Assembly (NCBI GenBank): GCA_036495425.1
Contig: DASXMW010000033.1
Coordinates: forward strand, 1-29,975
Length of the DNA stretch: 29,975 nucleotides
From: Bog-532 sp036495425
Lineage (GTDB): Bacteria > Actinomycetota > Actinomycetes > Streptosporangiales > Streptosporangiaceae
Direction: 5' to 3'
In this document: in pieces, positions 16,095 through 24,480 of the stretch
Numbering within the stretch: position 1 is the stretch's first letter
How the letters are laid out: every line of letters begins with the position of its first letter
The notes under the pieces: model-generated
What the model saw: only the letters and a program-made list of their open reading frames with translations
Told to the model about the DNA's origin: nothing
The model's database searches: none
Translations under genes and position numbers: made by a program

Positions 16095-16889
16095 TTGCCG
16101 GATTTCGACGCGACCCGGGCCCACCCGGCCCGGATGTATGACTACCTGCTGGGCGGCAAGGACCACTTCGCGGCCGACCGGGAGGCCATCGGGCATCTGC
16201 TGCAGGCCGTGCCCACCGCGCGGACCGGGGCCCGGGAGAACCGGGCCTTCCTGGGCCGGGCCGTGCGCTTCCTGGTCGCCGAGGCCGGGATCCGGCAGTT
16301 CCTGGACATCGGGTCCGGGCTGCCCACCGCCAACAACGTGCACGAGGTGGCCCAGGCCATCGTCCCGGCCAGCCGGGTCGTGTACGCGGACAACGACCCA
16401 ATGGTGCTGGCCCACGCCCGGGCCCTGCTGGCCAGCCACCCGGAGGGCCGGACCGCCTACATCCAGGCCGACCTGCGCGACCCGGAAGCGATCCTGAGCC
16501 ACCCCACCGTGCGCGAGACCCTGGACCTGAGCCAGCCGGTGGCGCTGATGCTGGTCGCGGTGCTGCACTTCTTCCCCGACACCGACGACCCGGCCGGCAT
16601 CGTGTCCCGCCTGCTGGCCGCCCTGCCTTCCGGCAGCTACCTGGTCGCGTCCCAGACCACCGGTGACTTCCACGAGACCCGGGCCGCCTCCGACGGCGTC
16701 GAAGCCGTGCACGCCGCGGGCCTGAAGTTCCAGACCCGTACCGCCGACGACTTCCTCAAGCTCGCGTTCACCGGCCTCCAGCTGGCCGACCCGGGCCTGG
16801 TGCCGGTGTCGGAGTGGCGTCCGGACAAGCCCCTGCGCCCCCAGCCCGCCGAAGTCGGCTACTACGGCGCCGTCGCCCGCAAACCCTGA
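16095..16889 (+). CDS. SAM-dependent methyltransferase, DUF574 type (copy 2)
   Basis: Methyltransferase of 264 aa, paralogous to the one at 11629. It has PARMYDYLLGGKDHFAADRE (11-30), the SAM-binding GIRQFLDIGSGLPTANNVHE (65-84), VVYADNDPMVLAHARALL (95-112) and ends EVGYYGAVARKP. The start is TTG 16095 with AGGCGGA just upstream, because an in-frame stop lies shortly before. Methyl acceptor unknown. The last 46 coding bases plus 26 downstream bases recur at 18241-18312, on the far side of the cupin/TetR pair, which shows that a duplication or insertion touched this gene's 3' end. Confidence 0.9.
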   Translation: MPDFDATRAHPARMYDYLLGGKDHFAADREAIGHLLQAVPTARTGARENRAFLGRAVRFLVAEAGIRQFLDIGSGLPTANNVHEVAQAIVPASRVVYADNDPMVLAHARALLASHPEGRTAYIQADLRDPEAILSHPTVRETLDLSQPVALMLVAVLHFFPDTDDPAGIVSRLLAALPSGSYLVASQTTGDFHETRAASDGVEAVHAAGLKFQTRTADDFLKLAFTGLQLADPGLVPVSEWRPDKPLRPQPAEVGYYGAVARKP

Positions 16890-16915
16890 GCCCGCCCCCT
16901 CTCAGCGGCCGCGGT
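16844..16915 (+). repeat. 72-bp direct repeat, copy A
   Basis: This segment covers the last codons of the methyltransferase (AEVGYYGAVARKP-stop) and the following CTCTCAGCGGCCGCGGT. It matches 18241-18312 at 68 of 72 positions without gaps. Its right end equals the 3' end of the TetR gene at 18299, although that gene is not here. Confidence 0.9.
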
Positions 16916-16939
16916 GGCTGTTGTCGCTGGGGGTGGGGG

Positions 16940-17470
16940 TTAGCCCGGGAACTTGGGCAGTTCGATGCCGGCGGCGGCGTTCTGCTCGGGGGTGGCGAGA
17001 GTGTAGCCATAGCGGATGGCAGTCTCGACGAACCTGGCAACATGCTGCGGCGACGGTGGCTGGCCGGTGACCGGCGCGCCGATCTCCTGGAAGAACCGGC
17101 CCACCCTGGCCGTCGTGATGATGAGGTCGACTGCGGGCTGACTAGAGACGTTGCGATGCGCGTGCATGGTGCCCGGCGGCACGCGGACGTAGTCCCCGGC
17201 GTGCGCGTGCGCCCACTCCAGGCCCTCGGGGTGCTGGGTGAGCACCTCCTGGGTGCCCGCGAGGATGTAGAAGTCCTCGGCGTCCTCGTGGCTGTGCATC
17301 GGGACCGTGACCCCGGGCGGGACGATGCCGCGCAGGACGCACAGCGCAGAGTCGTCCTGCGCGGGCTGGGTGATGAACTCGATCGTCGGCCCGAGCACGT
17401 CGACCGCCGGGCCCTGGGCCTCCTCGGCGATGCGGTAGAGAATTGTCCGCAGGTCTTGCTGGGATTGCAT
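16940..17470 (-). CDS. Cupin domain protein
   Basis: Single-domain cupin of 176 aa. Cupin motif 1 is GVTVPMHSHEDAEDFYILAG (53-72), with metal ligands H59, H61 and E65, and motif 2 is GDYVRVPPGTMHAHRN (92-107), with H103 or H105 as the fourth ligand. The beta barrel spans about 40-125 and a helical tail follows (QHVARFVETAIRYGYTLATP). Such proteins may be dioxygenases, isomerases or ligand sensors; the function is open. ATG 17470 has AAGGAAGG about 10 bases upstream. It diverges from a TetR gene with a shared 27-bp dyad in the promoter region and is probably that regulator's target. The pair lies between two 72-bp direct repeats. Confidence 0.88.
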   Translation of the reverse strand: MQSQQDLRTILYRIAEEAQGPAVDVLGPTIEFITQPAQDDSALCVLRGIVPPGVTVPMHSHEDAEDFYILAGTQEVLTQHPEGLEWAHAHAGDYVRVPPGTMHAHRNVSSQPAVDLIITTARVGRFFQEIGAPVTGQPPSPQHVARFVETAIRYGYTLATPEQNAAAGIELPKFPG

Positions 17471-17535
17471 CTGGTCTGTGCCTTCCTTGCGCTGGCCGGC
17501 TCGGCTGTCATTGTGAGAGCGCCGATATGACCTCT

Positions 17536-17562
17536 ATTGGATATAGTCATCCTATACCGAAT
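17536..17562. promoter_or_regulatory. Dyad operator with divergent -10 boxes (cupin/TetR)
   Basis: ATTGGATATAG (17536-17546) and CTATACCGAAT (17552-17562) are inverted repeats matching at 9 of 11 positions around TCATC. Each arm includes a -10-like hexamer: TATAGT (17542-17547) for the TetR gene and TATAGG (17556-17551) for the cupin gene. Binding here would block both promoters. Confidence 0.65.
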
Positions 17563-17578
17563 GTTACGGGGGTGGCGA

Positions 17579-18226
17579 GTGACTTCAGCCGAGCCGGGCA
17601 GACCCGGGCGGACGTACCGGTCAGCGCGGCGGGTCCAGGCGGCCGCTGACACGCGGGCCGCGATCCTGGACGCGGCCATGCGGCTGTTCCGCGACCATGG
17701 CTACGGCAAGGTGACCGTGCAGGACATCGCCCGCGAGGCGTCCACCGCTGTGCCGACCGTCTACGCGAGCACCGGCGGGAAGGCGGCCATCCTCGGCGCC
17801 CTCATCGAGGACGCGATGGAAGACCCGATCGTTGCCGAGACCCTCAACGCGGTCGATAAGTGCGCGGACGCCCGGGGAGCCATCCGGGTACTCGTGCACG
17901 GCGTCCGGGTGGACAACGAGCGGTACCACCACATCATCCAGATCATGAAGGCTGCCGCCACGCTCGACGACACCGCCGCCGACGTCCTCGCGCGGTCCGA
18001 TGAGACATACCGCCAGTACCTGAGGCAGGCCGTGGACCATGTGCGGAAGACAGGCACGCTCAGGCCCGGGCTCACGCCCGGGCGAGCCGCCGACATCGCC
18101 TGGTACTACCTCGGCCACCAGTCATGGAGCTTGCTGGCAATGTCCCGGCGGTGGCCCTGGGACGACGCTGAGCAGTGGGTAGCCGGGCAGCTGACCGCCG
18201 CCCTCCTCGGCACGCAAGAAAACTAG
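17579..18226 (+). CDS. TetR family transcriptional regulator (cupin-linked)
   Basis: Repressor of 215 aa from GTG 17579, chosen because GGGGGTGG lies just upstream; an in-frame TTG at 17537 would place the N-terminus within the operator. The TetR_N helix-turn-helix is clear at residues about 24-70: 'DTRAAILDAAMRLFRDHGYGKVTVQDIAREASTAVPTVYASTGGKAAIL'. The C-terminal ligand domain is helical (HHIIQIMKAAATLDDTAADV, 'YLGHQSWSLLAM'). It diverges from the cupin gene and probably controls both through the dyad at 17536-17562. The ligand is unknown. Confidence 0.9.
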   Translation: MTSAEPGRPGRTYRSARRVQAAADTRAAILDAAMRLFRDHGYGKVTVQDIAREASTAVPTVYASTGGKAAILGALIEDAMEDPIVAETLNAVDKCADARGAIRVLVHGVRVDNERYHHIIQIMKAAATLDDTAADVLARSDETYRQYLRQAVDHVRKTGTLRPGLTPGRAADIAWYYLGHQSWSLLAMSRRWPWDDAEQWVAGQLTAALLGTQEN

Positions 18227-18240
18227 CGCCGGAAACCCCT

Positions 18241-18312
18241 GCCCGCCGAGGTCGGCTACTACGGCGCCTTCGCCCGCAAACCCTGAGGCCGTCCCCTCTC
18301 AGCGGCCGCGGT
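18241..18312 (+). repeat. 72-bp direct repeat, copy B (methyltransferase-tail remnant)
   Basis: In one frame it reads AEVGYYGAFARKP-stop, the same C-terminal tail as the methyltransferase ending at 16889, with no gene body in front: the TetR stop (18224-18226) is only 14 bases upstream. Four mismatches separate it from copy A (68/72). It runs into the 3' end of the convergent TetR gene (stop 18301-18299). It is either a duplicated junction or the last trace of a deleted tandem paralogue. Confidence 0.9.
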
Positions 18313-19039
18313 CCGGCGGCGGCCCGGCCGCGCGCTCGGCGATGAGAACGGCCAGGCCGTCGAGGATGCGGTCGATGCCGAAGTTCAGGGCGTTGTCGCG
18401 CCCGGCCGGTCCGGGCCCGTCGGCGAAGGCCGCCACGACCTGCGGGTAGCGATCGGCGTGGGCGGACAGGGCCGTACCGATCTGGCGGGCGACCTCCCCC
18501 TCCAGGTCTTCCTGGCCTGCCGCCGTCACCTGGACCAGGCTCCGGACGTGGCCGTTCAGCAGCACCACCGCGTCCAGCCGCTCGGCGCCGGTCAGGCCGG
18601 TGCCGGCCAGCGCGGTCAGCGCGCTCTCCAGCCAGGCCACCTCGTGCGGGCCGGTCGGCCGCGCGCCGGTGGTGGCCTCGATCGACCACGGATGGGCCCG
18701 GTACCGGCCGAAGATCGTCGTCGCCCACTCCCGCAGCACGGCCGGCCAGGCCGGTTCGCCGGGGCCGGCCGGCTCCGCGGGGGGCGGGGGATCGCCGATG
18801 GCGGCGTCGACCATGAGCGCGACCAGCTCGGTCTTGCCGGGGACGTAGCGGTACAGCGCCATCTTGGCGCAGCCCAGCCGTTCGGCCAGATGCTGCATGG
18901 ACAGGCTGGCCAGGCCTTCCGCGTCGGCCAGCGCGATCGCCTCGGTGACGATCCGCTCCAGGGACAGGGACGGCTTGGGTCCGCGCCGGGGCCGCTGCGG
19001 GGCGCCCCACAGCAGGTCGAGAGCGCTCGGTGTGGCCAT
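18299..19039 (-). CDS. TetR family transcriptional regulator (monooxygenase-linked)
   Basis: Repressor of 246 aa of the TetR_C (tetracycline-repressor-like) subclass. The start is ATG 19039 because GGGAGGA is about 8 bases upstream; a start at 19075 lacks such a site. Helix-turn-helix: 'LSLERIVTEAIALADAEGLASLSMQHLAERLGCAKMALYRYVPGKTELVALMVDAAIG' (residues about 24-82). The C-terminus is a helical ligand domain. It diverges from the FAD monooxygenase gene 92 bp away, with a perfect 14-bp palindrome in between, the standard set-up of a TetR repressor and its target enzyme. Its last codons overlap repeat copy B. Confidence 0.92.
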   Translation of the reverse strand: MATPSALDLLWGAPQRPRRGPKPSLSLERIVTEAIALADAEGLASLSMQHLAERLGCAKMALYRYVPGKTELVALMVDAAIGDPPPPAEPAGPGEPAWPAVLREWATTIFGRYRAHPWSIEATTGARPTGPHEVAWLESALTALAGTGLTGAERLDAVVLLNGHVRSLVQVTAAGQEDLEGEVARQIGTALSAHADRYPQVVAAFADGPGPAGRDNALNFGIDRILDGLAVLIAERAAGPPPDRGR

Positions 19040-19089
19040 GGCTTCATCCTCCCGGAAAAAGGGCTTGACCAACAAACTGCGTCCACCAT

Positions 19090-19103
19090 ACGCTAATTAG
19101 CGT
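19090..19103. promoter_or_regulatory. Perfect 14-bp palindrome, TetR operator
   Basis: ACGCTAATTAGCGT reads identically on both strands. It sits in the 92-bp divergent region between the TetR (start 19039) and monooxygenase (start 19132) genes, 28 bp upstream of the latter. Length, symmetry and position fit a TetR-family operator. Confidence 0.8.
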
Positions 19104-19131
19104 CCGACAGACACAGTTAAGGGGGCACCTC

Positions 19132-20319
<1,188 letters not shown>

Positions 20320-20320
20320 C

Positions 20321-20959
20321 TCAGCGCTTGGCCGCCGCGACCTGCCGCAGCAGGTCGTCGGCGGGCGGCTGGCCGGGCAGCGGGTCCTGGCCCGGCCGCA
20401 GCCCGGCCAGGATCAGGCCCATGTAGCGGTGCGGCAGGCCGGGGAGGCCCAGCCCGGTGACCGCGCTCAGCATCTCCAGGATGGCCGGGAAGTCGGTGGC
20501 GGCCACGTCGGCCCGCACCGCCCCGGCCTGCTGGCCGCGGGCCAGCAGTTTTTCCAGCGGCACGATGGTCCGCTGCAGCAGCTCATCGAACTGCTCGACC
20601 CCGTGCTCCCGCTTCAGCACGTCGAACAGGGCCCGGTTGGACGCGATCATCTCCAGCGACCGCTCCAGGAATTGGGTCAGCCCCAGCCAGGGGTCGGGCT
20701 CGGCCGCCGCCTCCTCGGCCACCGCCACCGCCCGGTCCACGCACTGCCGCAGGAATTCGCGGGCCAGTTCGTGCTTGTTGGCGAAGTGCCGGTAGGCGGT
20801 GGCCACGTTGACCCCGGCGTCCCGGGCGATGTCGTCCAGGGTCGCGTCCAGACCGCGGGCCGCGAACACCTCCGCGGCGGCGTCGATGAGCCGCTGGCGG
20901 TTGCGGGCGGCGTCCGCCCGGAGCCGCCGGGGCTCCCGGGCCACCGCGGAGGCGCCCAT
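20321..20959 (-). CDS. TetR family transcriptional regulator (MFS-linked)
   Basis: Repressor of 212 aa. Its ATG (20959-20957) shares one base with the stop of the upstream MFS gene (TGATG), so translation is coupled. Helix-turn-helix: 'DAARNRQRLIDAAAEVFAARGLDATLDDIARDAGVNVATAYRHFANKHELAREFL' (about 15-70), of the AcrR-like type with DATLDDIA. The ligand domain contains 'LERSLEMIASNRALFDVLKREHG'. It most likely represses the MFS-TetR operon itself. Confidence 0.92.
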   Translation of the reverse strand: MGASAVAREPRRLRADAARNRQRLIDAAAEVFAARGLDATLDDIARDAGVNVATAYRHFANKHELAREFLRQCVDRAVAVAEEAAAEPDPWLGLTQFLERSLEMIASNRALFDVLKREHGVEQFDELLQRTIVPLEKLLARGQQAGAVRADVAATDFPAILEMLSAVTGLGLPGLPHRYMGLILAGLRPGQDPLPGQPPADDLLRQVAAAKR

Positions 20960-22503
20960 CAGGCGTGCACCGCGGGCGCGGCCGAGCTCTCGCGCGAGAT
21001 GGCCACGCCGGACCGGAGCACCAGGGCGCACAGCACGGCGGCGACACCGTAGATCGCCGCCGCCACCCAGAACACCACGTGGTAGCTGTGGATCAGCCCG
21101 TTCGCCTGGACCAGCTGCTTACTGGCCGACGAGGTGATCGACGCCGCGTGGGCGGTGATGTACGAGGCCGCCGCGGTGGCCGCGATCGTGTTCAGCAGCG
21201 AAGTCCCGATCGAGCCGCCGATCTGCTGGGCCACGTTGATCGTGGCCGACGCCACCCCTGCGTCGTCGCGGTCGACTCCCAGCGTGCCCAGGGTGAACGC
21301 CGGGGCGAACACCAGGCCGAGCCCGATGCCGACCAGCAGCAGCGTGGGCAGCACGTCAGCGACGTAGTTGCCGTGCAGGCCGATGTTGGTCAGCAGGGCC
21401 ATGCCCACTCCGGCCAGCAGCAGCCCGGACGGCATCGCGATCCGCGGGCTGACCCGGGTCAGCAGGATGCTGTTACCGACGCCCGCCACCACAACCAGGA
21501 TCAGGGTCAGGGGCAGGAACGCCAGCCCGGTCTTGACCGCGCTGTACCCGAGGGTCTCCTCCAGGTAGTAGGTCAGGAACAGGAACACGCCGAACATGCC
21601 GATCGCGGCCAGGAACATGGCCAGGTAGGCACCACCGCGGTTGCGGTCGGTGACGATGCGCAGCGGCAGCAGCGGGTGCGCCACCCGCCGCTCGACCAGC
21701 ACGAACACCACCAGCAGGACGGCCCCGCCGATCAGCGCGATCAGTGTGGCGGGCTTGGTCCAGCCGGTGCTCCCGGGCGACATGGCCACGTTGGAGAAGC
21801 CGAAGACCAGGCCGAACAGGCCGACACCCTCCAGTGCGGTGCCCACCAGGTCCACCTTCGGGCGCTCCGGGCTGGCGACGTCCTTGAGCAGCGCCACGCC
21901 GCCGGCGAACGCGAACGCCGCGATCAGCACGTTGACGTACATGACCCAGCGCCAGTCCAGGTACTCGGTGAGGATGCCGCCGAGCAGCAGCCCGACCGAC
22001 GCGCCCGCCCCGGCCACGGCCCCGTAGATGCCGGTCGCCTTGGTGCGCTCGGCCGGGTCGCGGAACGTGGTCGTGAGCAGGGACAGCGTGGCCGGCGCCA
22101 GGAGCGCGCCGAACGCGCCCTGGACCACCCGGGCGGTCAGCAGCATGGCGAAGTTCTGGGCCGCGCCGCCGAACGCGGAGGCGGCGGCGAACCCGATGAT
22201 CCCGATGAGGAAGACCCGCCTGCGGCCGAACAGGTCGGCGATCCTGCCCCCCAGCAGCAGCAAGCTGCCGAACGCCAGCGAGTAGCCGGTGACGATCCAC
22301 TGCCGGTCGGTGTTGGAGAAGCCCAGCGCGGCCTGGGCGTGCGGCAGCGCGATGTTCACGATGGTGGCGTCGAGCACCACCATCAGCTGCGCGGTGGCCA
22401 GGACGGCCAGGATGAGCCAGCGTCGCGGGTAGTTCGGATCCTCGTTGGCGCCGGCCGGGCCGCCCGCCTGGGCCGCGGCCGTGGAGATGTCTGGCGTGCT
22501 CAT
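20959..22503 (-). CDS. DHA2-family MFS drug exporter
   Basis: Exporter of 514 aa with about 14 membrane helices, EmrB/QacA type. Helix 1 has VVLDATIVNIALPHAQAALG; loop 2-3 has GGRIADLFGRRRVFLIG; helix 5 has the antiporter motif C-like 'GAVAGAGASVGLLLGGILTEYLDWRWVMYVNV' (about 152-183). ATG 22503 is preceded by GAGGGGG six bases upstream. It is followed by its TetR gene with a one-base overlap. Substrate unknown; the nearby monooxygenase makes an aromatic drug-like compound plausible (inference). Confidence 0.93.
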   Translation of the reverse strand: MSTPDISTAAAQAGGPAGANEDPNYPRRWLILAVLATAQLMVVLDATIVNIALPHAQAALGFSNTDRQWIVTGYSLAFGSLLLLGGRIADLFGRRRVFLIGIIGFAAASAFGGAAQNFAMLLTARVVQGAFGALLAPATLSLLTTTFRDPAERTKATGIYGAVAGAGASVGLLLGGILTEYLDWRWVMYVNVLIAAFAFAGGVALLKDVASPERPKVDLVGTALEGVGLFGLVFGFSNVAMSPGSTGWTKPATLIALIGGAVLLVVFVLVERRVAHPLLPLRIVTDRNRGGAYLAMFLAAIGMFGVFLFLTYYLEETLGYSAVKTGLAFLPLTLILVVVAGVGNSILLTRVSPRIAMPSGLLLAGVGMALLTNIGLHGNYVADVLPTLLLVGIGLGLVFAPAFTLGTLGVDRDDAGVASATINVAQQIGGSIGTSLLNTIAATAAASYITAHAASITSSASKQLVQANGLIHSYHVVFWVAAAIYGVAAVLCALVLRSGVAISRESSAAPAVHA

Positions 22504-22548
22504 GAAGTCCCCCTCGTATGACGGACGAGCAAAGCGAAGTAGCTGGCT

Positions 22549-22570
22549 GCGTTACTGGAGCGGTAAACGC
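22549..22570 (-). promoter_or_regulatory. Imperfect palindrome upstream of the MFS-TetR operon
   Basis: GCGTTACTGG and CGGTAAACGC are inverted arms: GCGTT / AACGC are exact and AC/GT continues with a one-base slip. It is 46 bases upstream of the MFS start and could be the operator for the TetR encoded in the same operon. Confidence 0.4.
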
Positions 22571-22632
22571 AGGCCGCTCCTTCGTTTGTTTCCGTCCCCC
22601 GATGTGCGCCCGGTCACACCTGCCCCGAGCAA

Positions 22633-22644
22633 TACAGTCGTCCC
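22633..22644 (+). promoter_or_regulatory. -10 box of a probable leaderless DUF1275 mRNA
   Basis: TACAGT (22633-22638, TANNNT) is followed by exactly six bases and then ATG 22645; no ribosome binding site is visible. This is the same spacing as at 10309-10297. The -35 is not clear. Confidence 0.5.
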
Positions 22645-23370
22645 ATGCCCGACGACCGGGGCCGTCCCCGCCACCTGTTTCTGGTCGGCCTGCTCACCTT
22701 CGCCAGCGGGTGCGTGGACGCCGTCACCCTGACCGTCATCGGCGGCGCGTTCACCAGCGTGATCACCGGCAACCTGATCCTGGTCGGCCGGGGCCTGGGC
22801 ACCGCGACGCTGGAGCCCGCCCTGCACGCGATCATGGCCGTGGCCGGGTACGTGCTGGGCGTGGCCATCGGCAGCCGGCTGGCCCAGCGGGCGGGCCGGT
22901 CCGAGGCGGGCGAGCCGCCGGTCGAGTGGCCGCGCCGGGCCACGATCGTGCTCGCGGCCGAGTGCGTGCTGCTGATCGCGGTCAACGCGGGCTGGATCGG
23001 CTACCGGGCCCACCCGCCCGCGGCCGCCGCCGACGTGCTGCTGATCGTGGCCGGGGTGTGCCTGGGCATGCAGGGGGCGGCGGCCCGGGCCATCGCCGGA
23101 ACGCCCTCGACCACCTACATGACCGGGGCCCTGACCAACCTGGTCGAGTCGCTGGCCACCGGCCAGGCCCGCCAGGCCGACCCGACCGCCGCGATCGGCC
23201 TGGCCACGCTGGTGGCCGGGGCCGCCTGCGGCGCGATCCTGATCGAGCACGCCCGTCCGGCCGCGTTGCTGCCCGCCCTGGCCGCCATCGTGCTGGTGGT
23301 CCTGCTCAAGGGCCGCCATCACGCCAGCGAGGCGGCCAGCAGCTCGGCCGCGGGCCGGGTCCGCGGGTAA
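22645..23370 (+). CDS. DUF1275 (YoaK) family membrane protein
   Basis: Membrane protein of 241 aa with about six helices. Family hallmarks: 'FLVGLLTFASGCVDAVTLTVIGGAFTSVITGNLILVGRGLG' near the N-terminus (residues 11-52, with the 'D...GGxFxSxxTGN' motif), 'LLIVAGVCLGMQGAAARAI' and 'TTYMTGALTNLVESLA' (about 130-175). DUF1275/YoaK proteins are widespread and uncharacterised; transport of a small solute is often guessed but not shown. It is transcribed divergently from the MFS-TetR operon, with a 141-bp shared region. Nothing in the sequence names a substrate. Confidence 0.88.
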   Translation: MPDDRGRPRHLFLVGLLTFASGCVDAVTLTVIGGAFTSVITGNLILVGRGLGTATLEPALHAIMAVAGYVLGVAIGSRLAQRAGRSEAGEPPVEWPRRATIVLAAECVLLIAVNAGWIGYRAHPPAAAADVLLIVAGVCLGMQGAAARAIAGTPSTTYMTGALTNLVESLATGQARQADPTAAIGLATLVAGAACGAILIEHARPAALLPALAAIVLVVLLKGRHHASEAASSSAAGRVRG

Positions 23371-23400
23371 CCGGGTCAGCCGGGGAACGCTGCCCGCAGC

Positions 23401-23778
23401 AGCCGCCCGGCCCGGCCGGTCGATGACCTGCTGGTCGGCCAGGGCCTGCTCGGGGTCGATCAGCTCGGGATCGTGCGCCCCGGCCAGCCACTGGGCCTGG
23501 ATCCCGGCCAGCGTGACCGTCGCGTCGGCGGCGGCCTGGCCGGCCCTGCGGTCCCGCCACCACTCGGCCAGCCCGGCCACCGCCGGGCCGAGGCCGTCGG
23601 CGTAGGCGTTGCCGTTCTGGGTGATGATGGCCCGCACCCGCTGGTCGTGCCGGAGCGCGATCCTGAAGCCGACCGGGGCGCCGAAGTCGAACATGTAGAT
23701 CGCGTAGTCGCCGATGCCGAGCTGGTCGATGACCCGGCCGGTGACCTCGGCCAGCCGGGCCCCTTCCTCTGGTAACCG
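23401..23778 (-). pseudogene. Internal fragment of an alpha/beta hydrolase
   Basis: Read on the minus strand, about 120 residues match the middle of the haloalkane-dehalogenase-like alpha/beta hydrolases: 'RLAEVTGRVIDQLGIGDYAI' then YMFDFGAPVGFRIALRHDQR, VRAIITQNGNAYADGLGPAV, and AHDPELIDPEQALADQQVID. The normal protein has about 290 residues. The N-terminal part with the HG oxyanion motif is absent, because a TAA stop lies at 23781-23779, and the C-terminal part with the catalytic His is lost after 'DRPGRAA'. The nucleophile position (FDFGAP) survives as in this subfamily. It points away from the CGNR gene, so an old divergent pair may have been broken here. Confidence 0.75.
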
Positions 23779-23790
23779 TTAAAAAAACAC

Positions 23791-23850
23791 TTGAGAGGTT
23801 ACTAAGCCTGATGCTAACCTGCCAAAGGATCAGATAAGGGTTAGTAAGGA
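23791..23850 (+). promoter_or_regulatory. Promoter and repeated GGTTA sites of the CGNR-MOSC operon
   Basis: TTGAGA (23791-23796), an 18-base spacer and TAACCT (23815-23820) form a plausible sigma-70 promoter. AGGTTA (23796-23801) and TAACCT (23815-23820) are an inverted repeat overlapping it, and AGGTTACTAAG (23796-23806) recurs as GGGTTAGTAAG (23838-23848), 42 bp on (9 of 11 bases). These may be binding sites of the CGNR protein. The last repeat runs into the AAGGAG ribosome binding site. Confidence 0.5.
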
Positions 23851-23856
23851 GTGCGC

Positions 23857-24480
23857 GTGGACACCATCGGGCTGGGGGACCATCCCGCCCTGGACTTCCT
23901 GAACAGCATCGCAACCCCGGTGCGGGAGCCGGTCGAGCTGCTGACCGGGGGCCCGGCCTACCTGGCCTGGCTGGAGCGGGCGGGTTTCATCGACCGCGCC
24001 GACCGGGCCGAGATCGAGAGGCGGTTCGGCCCGGCCGAGCTGGACCGGGCCGCGGCCCAGGCCGTGGAGCTGCGGGAGTGGCTGCGACCGGTGGTGGCCG
24101 CCTGGGCGGGCGGCGCCTGGGCGGGCGGTGACGGCCCGGCCCTGCCCGGCGAGGTCCGCGACCACCTCAACGGCATCCTGGCCGCCGACCACCGGTTCTC
24201 CCGGATCAGCGACGGCGGCGGCCGGCCGGTGGTCGGTGAGCGCCGGTCGTGGCCGATCCCGGCCCAGCTGCTGATCCCGCCCGCCGAGGCCGCCGCCCAG
24301 CTGCTCACCGGCGGCGACCGGGAGCTGGTCCGGCCCTGCGAGGGCCCCGCCTGCACCTTGTGGTTCTACGACCGGACCCGGTCCCACCGCCGCCGCTGGT
24401 GCTCGATGGCCACCTGCGGCAACCGGTCCAAGGCCCGCAACCACCGCCAGCGCGAGAACAAGGGCGGCAGCCGTGCCTGA
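23857..24480 (+). CDS. CGNR zinc finger (ABATE-type) transcription regulator
   Basis: Protein of 207 aa. The N-terminal ABATE domain opens HPALDFLNSIATP (about 8-20), and the C-terminal treble-clef CGNR finger is complete: CEGPACTLWFYDRTRSHRRR followed by WCSMATCGNRSKARNHRQR, with four cysteines (CxxxxC...CxxxxC) and the defining CGNR. Such proteins are presumed stress-response or DNA-binding regulators. GTG 23857 is chosen because AAGGAG ends 5 bases upstream; GTG 23851 would overlap it. Its 3' end overlaps the MOSC gene by 8 bases, so both are made together. Probably autoregulated through the GGTTA repeats. Confidence 0.9.
   Translation: MDTIGLGDHPALDFLNSIATPVREPVELLTGGPAYLAWLERAGFIDRADRAEIERRFGPAELDRAAAQAVELREWLRPVVAAWAGGAWAGGDGPALPGEVRDHLNGILAADHRFSRISDGGGRPVVGERRSWPIPAQLLIPPAEAAAQLLTGGDRELVRPCEGPACTLWFYDRTRSHRRRWCSMATCGNRSKARNHRQRENKGGSRA

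Noticed and set aside
15147..16712. 521-codon minus-strand frame across the MOSC and methyltransferase genes
   Set aside because: It runs antisense to two well-supported genes and shows no domain.
16844..18312. An insertion sequence or integron cassette carrying cupin/TetR
   Set aside because: There is no transposase, integrase or terminal inverted repeat; the flanking repeats consist of gene tails.
20965..22521. 518-codon plus-strand frame across the DHA2 MFS gene
   Set aside because: Gln/Arg/Gly/His-rich antisense shadow of a clear exporter gene.
22552..23694. 380-aa hydrolase-like gene on the minus strand
   Set aside because: Only the first about 100 codons resemble a hydrolase; the rest is antisense to the DUF1275 gene. 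I kept the hydrolase part as a pseudogene fragment.
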